This document shows positions 57,790-63,488 of a stretch of DNA of 63,488 nt, piece by piece. The DNA comes from Astrothelium macrocarpum. Its lineage: Eukaryota > Ascomycota > Dothideomycetes > Trypetheliales > Trypetheliaceae. Under the pieces are notes generated by a model. It made no database searches. It was not told where the DNA came from and worked only from the letters and a program-made list of their open reading frames with translations. Made by a program: the position numbers and the translations under genes. Each line of letters begins with the position of its first letter. Position 1 is the first letter of the stretch. The stretch covers positions 1-63,488 of the forward strand of contig JAGEMR010000159.1 of NCBI GenBank assembly GCA_021030915.1. Direction: 5' to 3'.

Positions 57790-58756
57790 TGTGGAGCGCT
57801 GTCAAATCGCCTATCTCTAGAATTGCGGAATAAGACGTTTCTGTAGTTGTAATTGCAGTCGTCTAGACAATTGTAGGACACCTTCTCTTAATTCAAATGA
57901 CGACGATGAGACTAGAAGGGAGATATGAAGAATAGAGGATATTCGAGTCCAATTTCTAGCAGCCGATCTGTGAAGGCGGATCACTCTCCTTGTACGATTT
58001 AGTTGGGGGTCTCATTAGCCTGCACGAGGCTAGCAGTACAGTTCTTATTTACAAGAGACACGAGACAAAAAGATCGAGGACAGAGATAGGGTTCTTATGT
58101 TACGTTGATCAGACTGGTGTACCATGTGAAGGGCAGCAATTCCTGGATAGTTCGAGCTGCCGGAGCAGCATAAGAACTCCATATGCATGAAAGCCGATAC
58201 CTCAGATATATTCTCTATCTGACATCTTACAATTGGAAGAGCAGCATCAAAGCTGTCCTTTGGCTACCTACCTATCGGGACTAACTTTCCTGGGATCATA
58301 TTGAACATTCCGAATAGTAAGGTGTTTTACATAAACTAAGGGCAGGTTAAAAGTTGTGCTGTTCGCGTGTTTAAATGATGTTCCAGAATGAAAACGGTTG
58401 TCGGAATTGTGTACGCAGGGTTTTGTGGATAAACATTTACACGAAGCTCTAGAACGCCACCTTTCTAGCCTTGGCACGCTTGGCTGCGGGATACCCACCG
58501 AAGTTCGGCATGTCTCTGGAAAGCATTTCTCCGCCTCACTTCGATGGGCATGCACCACTGTGCTTGGATGTCCAATGGTTAATCCAGGTGGTGCTTTCAT
58601 GTTCACAAGGTATGACAACAAAGCTCGAACATCCGAGGAGCAGATCTGTAAGATAGGAAATAGCCAAAAGCACTATACTTTGATGATGTCGCTATAAACT
58701 CGTCTGCTTTGGCCGCTGGTATTTCGCCCTTCACACACGCAGCTTACGCCCAAAGA
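57790..58756. promoter_or_regulatory. Divergent promoter region of qutC and qutB
   Basis: 967 bases between the divergent start codons; no gene in it. A candidate activator site is noted separately at 58427-58442. Confidence 0.4.
58427..58442. promoter_or_regulatory. Candidate QUTA/QA-1F-like activator site
   Basis: GGATAAACATTTACAC matches the known quinate activator consensus GGRTAARYRYTTATCC at all of the first half and spacer, with two mismatches in the second half. It lies about 315 bases before the qutB start. A chance match cannot be excluded. Confidence 0.3.
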
Positions 58757-59831
58757 ATGACCACTATGACAGCTGGCAGCAATGACATGGCGAGTGTTAA
58801 TCACATCGGCTTGCTCGAAAAACATGGCTATCTCTTTGGGCAGAAGCTGGAGGCTTCTCTATCGCCACTGCTACATAGTATTGTCTACGAAGAACTTGGT
58901 CTGCGCTGGGAGCAGATTCGCTTGGACTCGACCGACATGCAATTATTTCTCAGATTAATACGACATCCGAAATTCTACGGTCGGTATTGAGCGTTTTTTT
59001 ACGGCGCTTCTACCCAGCTTACAATCCTTTCCAGGCGCATCAGTCACGATGCCTCATAAAGTCTCCATAATGCAGCATCTAGATGATCTAACAGACGAGT
59101 GTCGTGACGTTGGCGCTTGCAATACCATCTTCGTCCGACATACGCACGATGGTCGTCGCGCTCTCTGTGGAACCAACACCGATGTTGTAGGTGTCCGTGA
59201 AGCCTTCCTTAGAAATGTGCCTTCTCCAGTTTCTGTCTTTGAAAATCGGCCGGCACTAGTCATTGGCGGGGGAGGTGCGGCCCGGTCTGCCGTGTTCGCT
59301 TTACGAAAGTGGCTGAACGTCACTGAGATATATCTTGTGAATCGTGAAAAATCAGAGATCGACGCTGTGTTAGCCGAATGTTTGGAGCGTGGTTACGGAG
59401 ACAGCTTGATTCACATCACGACGGTTGAGCAGGCTGAAAAGCTACAAGGTCCAGGCGCTATTGTTGCCTGTGTGCCTGATCTTCCACCCAGGACAGACGC
59501 AGAGAAAACGACGAGGAGCATAATCGAGATCATGCTCCGTAAGAAGAGAAAGGGAGCTATGCTAGAGATGTGCTACAACCCAAGTCCCTATACTGCCTTG
59601 GGTGCTCTTGCCGAGTCAGCAAGCTGGCAGGTTATTTTGGGCACCGAGGCACTGATTTGGCAAGGCATTGAGCAAGTATGCAGGCGTGTGTACCAAAGGA
59701 CCGATTGTTGTTTTGCTGACCCAAGCTCTAAATAGGACAAATACTGGACTGGGCGTCGGGCACATGAGCTACCCGTTAAGAAAGTACGAAACGTTATTGC
59801 TGCGAAATTAGCCCGGCACTCGAAGTTATAG
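58757..59831 (+). CDS. qutB: Quinate/shikimate dehydrogenase
   Basis: Three exons (58757-58979, 59035-59675, 59736-59831) give 319 residues. It oxidises quinate to 3-dehydroquinate, the first catabolic step. Substrate-binding motifs LEASLSPLLHSIVYEELG and FYGASVTMPHK (across intron 1) and the nucleotide-binding VIGGGGAARSAVFAL are typical of the AroE fold. The C-terminus ELPVKKVRNVIAAKL is added by exon 3, whose join restores the family ending. I used the ATG at 58757; the earlier in-frame start would be a TTG. The call as quinate rather than shikimate enzyme rests on its neighbours and on similarity to fungal QutB. Confidence 0.88.
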
Positions 59832-61021
59832 ACCTTTCTCAAGGCCAATAAATCGTGCACCATGAACATCGTGGCCCTGCCGAGACGAAGCATTCGATGC
59901 GTCTCGTAGCTAGATCAACGAGCATTGTACGGTTCAGGAATACTTCTCCATCCATGATAATGCCAGCTATTGAGGAGTCAAGACCCGCAGAATTGATTGA
60001 TTAAGCAACGGAAATTAGGCAATCGAAATCGAGGAAAAGATGACGATTATTCCATGTAAAGTATTCGAGGCGCGCTTACAATATGTAAGGTTGTGTCGGG
60101 GAATTAGCGATCAGATATGCTGTTTGAGGGAAACTGTTCCTGTTTGGGTAGGTTTCGACACCCATTGTCAGGTAGAGGTAGGACCGGCGGGACGAGGTTA
60201 TTCCGATTGGGTAAAGTTTCCCTAGCAGCGCGAGACTTCTCTATCATTCTCGTACCTTATGAATCTTATTGGTGATTTCCTAGAAAGAAACTTTGCTAGC
60301 GACCGCTATTGGTATCATCACCGCATTATGCACTTCCCTTCCACCTCTGGCTGTCTGAGGTGACCACAGAGTTCTTTCAGCCAGTCACTGCGTTTCAGAG
60401 CCACGCTGGCGTCTTCCAGACAGGACAGATGATCGTCTGGACTTCGTCAGTTCGTAAGCCACAAATCTTCTCCAGCGACGAGATCAACATTTCGTATTGC
60501 TCGACTTCCGCCCTTGGCAGCTCTAAGCGACTTGTCGGGAAATGTGGAGCCGAGGCAAATGAATTGACCCAGATGCAAAACTCTGGTATGCGGGAAATCG
60601 AGATTGATAGAGTAGATTTTGCGATGTGGAGCATACTGATTAGCGTATAGAAATCGATGTCACTGAACAGACTTTGCATTATGTTTTTCAATTGGCGCTG
60701 TTCGAAGCCTACATAGACACGGAAACGTGGAAGCGGCAATTTATCATGAGCCAAAGCTGTTCTGATGTCTGGTCGAAGCCGGAATGGTCTCGACTGATGT
60801 ACTCCTCAGTGCCTAACTATTAGTAGGAGGAAGTTCTGGCCAGTTACAGATGCTCGTGCTGACACAGAAGCCACCCTTTCTTTCCCAATGCTATCATACA
60901 GGATATCTCATGCATCCGCTTGGGCGCTAGAACTTGCGTCATGCAGGTGCGAGATACGAATCATGCCTACTAGGATCGGAGTTTAGAGGTCTATCTGGCC
61001 CGTGCCTGGCACAACAGGGCA
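59832..61021. other. Intergenic
   Basis: About 1.2 kb with no supportable gene. Overlapping frames on both strands at 60309-60754 could be a decayed gene, but neither resembles a known protein. Confidence 0.45.
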
Positions 61022-61029
61022 TATAAATA
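61022..61029 (+). promoter_or_regulatory. TATA box of the hydrolase-like gene
   Basis: TATAAATA lies about 127 bases before the ATG at 61149. It argues against the longer start at 61002, which would put this box inside the coding region. Confidence 0.5.
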
Positions 61030-61148
61030 TTCGACTTTGCCTTCGAAGATGCTGCCTTCAGCAAGTTAGGCTACCGTATACAATCTCGCTTGCACTCACT
61101 CGCGTTCCATTCTGTCATATATCCTATATTCTCCTTCGTCAAGTCCTC

Positions 61149-62885
61149 ATGGACTTCACTCCATCACCCAAGGCTGATGCAGCATGGAATATGTGGAAAG
61201 CGAGTATGAAGAAAGGACAGCGCTTCGCAGAGCACGACCAGACTACGGTGTTTGGCTCTGTAGGCGACCAAAAAAGTTTTTCGTACGGTCAAGTGATGCT
61301 TGACGTTAATTCCGCGACATATGATCAGGTTATTGCGTGGCAGAATGATCAGGCAGACGGAGGCGATGCGAGTTTCAGTCAAGTTTTCCGGAAAAGGCAG
61401 TCAATCCAGACTTTGACGTCGCTTAAATACACTTTTCAAGTGATTGGAAATGTCCCAAAGCTCGGCTTCCCGCTGTACATTTCGATGCATGGAGGAGGTG
61501 GTCCGAATACACCAAAAGACAAAACGGCCGAGAATTGGTTGCAGTGTTACTCTGACGCGTTCAAAGGCAACAACAGTCAGTGGGCACAAATGACGCAGGG
61601 GTATCAAGGTGCCATCACCTCCGGAGTCTGGCTTTCTCTCAGAGGAATTGGCGATAGCTGGGATATGCACTTCACTCGGGCAGGGTATGTGTTGATAGAA
61701 AGACTCATCGAAAATATGATCTTGTTTGGTGTGAAATGCAGCGATGGGAATTACCAGCCGGTAGATCCTACTCGGGTGTATTTAATCGGATTCTCTGCTG
61801 GAGGCGACGGTGCATACCGGTTAGCCAACCGCCTTTCGCAACGCTTTTCTACTGTCAATATGGGTGGGGGAGACCCCGGGTTTTTGACTAGCAAGGTTGA
61901 AAACCTAACGAATCTGATGAACACACCAATCTGTCTGCAAGTCGGGGAGCAAGATGATGCAGGATTTGAACGGAACAAGCATGTCGCGCAGAGTGGTGTC
62001 AATCTTGATACCTTGCGTGAACAACAACCCAAACTTTCCAACGGCAGAGCTCCAGACGTGTATCGTCATGATGTCTACATCCATCCAACAGCACCAGATC
62101 CGTCAAATGAGACTAGGGCGGACGAGCTTTATGTGTACAGGCACTTTAGCTGGGAGTCAAAATATTTTTGGTGGAGCGAGGGACCTGATAAGGAAAGACC
62201 GCGAAGTTCGGTCATTTCAGATTACACATTGTGGCTCAAGGAATGGGACAACAACAACAATGACGGCTGGCTGATACCTGACAAAATGGGTAAGAAAATT
62301 CAAACCAAATCCCCGTCTCGAAAGGATGGAAAGCCAATAGTGGGTCGAAATTTGGATTCGCAGCCTACAAATGCAATCGATTGGATTACCAAAAAATCCA
62401 ACAATGGAATTCGTAACTCAATGCCAACAGACGTAGCATGGGATCTACGTCCCGAGGGCTCCAATGACAATTTCGTTTTTGAGGTATTCAAAAACACGTC
62501 GGGTAGAGGTCAAGATGGTACAGGCAGAAGCCAGTTCTACTGGCTAGATATGGGCCAAAATGTCTTCGAGGACGTTGGACCTTTTGTCAAAGCGAGGATC
62601 GACAGGACTAAGAACACCATCTATGTGTATTCCGCTAAATATTACTTGCGCATTTTGCTGCGACCGGAGATGATGGTCGATTTCTCGAAAGCTCAAGTGA
62701 TGATTTCAGGTCAAACACTCCCTGTGATGATCAACAAAGACAATGCGGTTGTCATCCAGGACACGCTCTGGCGGAATGATCCTAGTTTGATTTTCAACGC
62801 CGATGTTGTCCTTCATCAGGATTCTGTGACGAAGAAATGGACAGCTTCTTCAAATCCATATTCTATGATTAATGCCAAACTTTGA
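61149..62885 (+). CDS. Alpha/beta-hydrolase-like protein
   Basis: Single exon of 578 residues from the ATG at 61149. The middle has an alpha/beta-hydrolase core: FPLYISMHGGGGPN (oxyanion region), then YLIGFSAGGDGAYRLANRL with the nucleophile elbow GFSAGG, PICLQVGEQD and a later YRHDVYIHP that may supply Asp and His. A C-terminal region of about 200 residues (TDVAWDLRP, QFYWLDMGQN, YYLRILLRPEMMVDFSKAQVMISGQ) resembles a beta-rich accessory domain. There is no signal peptide. The absence of introns, unusual in this window for an enzyme of this size, and the similarity to bacterial esterase/depolymerase-type proteins make horizontal transfer possible. The substrate is unknown. Confidence 0.75.
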   Translation: MDFTPSPKADAAWNMWKASMKKGQRFAEHDQTTVFGSVGDQKSFSYGQVMLDVNSATYDQVIAWQNDQADGGDASFSQVFRKRQSIQTLTSLKYTFQVIGNVPKLGFPLYISMHGGGGPNTPKDKTAENWLQCYSDAFKGNNSQWAQMTQGYQGAITSGVWLSLRGIGDSWDMHFTRAGYVLIERLIENMILFGVKCSDGNYQPVDPTRVYLIGFSAGGDGAYRLANRLSQRFSTVNMGGGDPGFLTSKVENLTNLMNTPICLQVGEQDDAGFERNKHVAQSGVNLDTLREQQPKLSNGRAPDVYRHDVYIHPTAPDPSNETRADELYVYRHFSWESKYFWWSEGPDKERPRSSVISDYTLWLKEWDNNNNDGWLIPDKMGKKIQTKSPSRKDGKPIVGRNLDSQPTNAIDWITKKSNNGIRNSMPTDVAWDLRPEGSNDNFVFEVFKNTSGRGQDGTGRSQFYWLDMGQNVFEDVGPFVKARIDRTKNTIYVYSAKYYLRILLRPEMMVDFSKAQVMISGQTLPVMINKDNAVVIQDTLWRNDPSLIFNADVVLHQDSVTKKWTASSNPYSMINAKL

Positions 62886-63158
62886 GGACTTGCCAGCTTA
62901 TCAATCACTATGGTTGTGGTGGACTTTAAAATATTGCGTAATCGTTGTGCTAGAGAAGTAGGGCTCCTGTTTGCCGTTTAGGGAAAGCCGTTCTCATTTC
63001 AGCCGATTTCAATCCTCATCGAGTAAATGTACGTGCTCGTTATTTCATTTGTTCTTTTCTGGAAAGGATTATTAGCTTCTGACAACCGAAATGTCACTTT
63101 CTCAATAAATTTTTATGTGACTTACTCCGCTTTTAAATATACCCAAAAAACCCACGAA
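62886..63158. other. 3' flank of the hydrolase gene
   Basis: Non-coding sequence; nothing else recognised. Confidence 0.5.
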
Positions 63159-63320
63159 TAGAGTCATTTACCGTCGGTTAAGACACATCGCCAATTGAGC
63201 CATTTTGTGTATGTAGACCATAATGCGGACTCAGAGTTCACGTACAAAGTGGCTCAGCCGGTGATGTCTCAAACGGTGATATGTCTCAAACGGTAATATG
63301 TCTTAACTGGCGGTGAAATA
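63159..63320 (+). mobile_element. MITE-like foldback element with internal tandem motif
   Basis: About 160 bases with imperfect inverted ends: ATTTACCG(T)CGGTTAAGACA on the left and TGTCTTAACTGGCGGTGAAAT on the right. The inner arms TGAGCCATTTTGT and ACAAAGTGGCTCA also pair. The right arm holds three copies of a motif of about 19 bases, CGGTGATATGTCTCAAA, with small changes. This suggests a small non-autonomous DNA transposon with subterminal repeats. Confidence 0.65.
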
Positions 63321-63411
63321 CTCTACAAACAAAAGGTTGGTAAGCTACATGACGTGATGCTACATAGTACATGGTAGACATGTCGTTTGAGAAATGAGAA
63401 TGCTGGACCAG
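63321..63411. other. Spacer between foldback element and border repeat
   Basis: Short non-coding stretch; no similarity recognised. Confidence 0.4.
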
Positions 63412-63488
63412 AGGAGTCTCCACCACCATTCGCCCGGCCCGAGCATTCGCCCACCCAATTTGACTCTCACCACCACGCGCTCGAACCT
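63412..63488 (-). repeat. Border repeat, right copy (inverted to 5031-5107)
   Basis: Reverse complement of 5031-5107 with two transitions in 77 bases. The window stops exactly where the similarity to the left copy stops, which suggests that the contig ends in a repeat. Confidence 0.85.

Noticed and set aside
60309..60754. Overlapping open frames on both strands between qutB and the hydrolase
   Set aside because: Neither has a recognisable domain, splice context or credible neighbours.
61002..61148. Longer start for the hydrolase-like protein
   Set aside because: The added Cys/Leu/Arg-rich segment looks random and contains a TATAAATA box; the ATG at 61149 is preferred.
5031..63488. The whole island as a giant cargo transposon with terminal inverted repeats
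   Set aside because: It contains conserved housekeeping genes (tah18, the BAR-SH3 and RRM genes, the DUF2439 gene), and no tyrosine recombinase or other transposase lies near either end. Two separate insertions of one repeat explain it better.

Overview
The window is nuclear DNA of a filamentous ascomycete (Pezizomycotina). The evidence is short (about 45-80 nt) GT-AG and GC-AG introns with CTAAC/CTGAC-type branch sites, a quinate catabolism gene group, fungal NACHT receptors, a GLEYA surface protein, and a transposon block eroded by C-to-T/G-to-A change typical of repeat-induced point mutation (RIP). The class within Pezizomycotina cannot be fixed from the sequence.

Layout. Positions 1-5030 are extremely AT-rich and hold nested Fot1/pogo-like (Tc1/mariner) elements with RIP-destroyed transposases. 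The composition changes abruptly at 5031, exactly at a 77-bp repeat whose inverted copy forms the last 77 bases of the window (63412-63488). Between the two copies lies a base-balanced gene island of about 58 kb.

From left to right the island holds: a doubtful small exon (5.8-6.1 kb); a NACHT/beta-propeller receptor gene (7.6-12.3 kb) with a similar dispersed repeat on each side; a conserved housekeeping block (13.4-21.8 kb) with a DUF2439/Mte1-like protein, a BAR-SH3 amphiphysin (hob1-like), a two-RRM RNA-binding protein and the diflavin reductase Tah18; a large surface protein (24.4-27.8 kb); a fungal rhodopsin-domain membrane protein (28.1-29.7 kb); an FAD-linked oxidase and a stand-alone terpene cyclase (31.0-35.6 kb); a GLEYA protein (36.7-38.1 kb); a strongly degenerate G-alpha subunit (38.7-40.3 kb); a second NACHT/propeller receptor, an AAA ATPase and an ankyrin protein (41.7-53.2 kb); four quinate-pathway genes qutG, qutE, qutC and qutB (54.2-59.8 kb); and an intronless alpha/beta-hydrolase-like gene (61.1-62.9 kb). 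A foldback element and the right copy of the border repeat follow.

How genes work together. qutB, qutE and qutC encode successive steps from quinate to protocatechuate, and qutG is the accessory phosphatase-like gene usually found with them; the regulators and permease are not in the window. The NACHT, AAA and ankyrin genes look like a locus of self/non-self or stress-sensing proteins. The terpene cyclase and FAD oxidase could form a very small metabolite locus. The most unusual protein is the G-alpha subunit, which has lost nearly every residue needed for Mg/GTP binding and hydrolysis while keeping a full-length spliced reading frame.

All exon joins were made by hand from splice motifs and checked for reading-frame arithmetic; family names rest on motif recognition, not on database searches.
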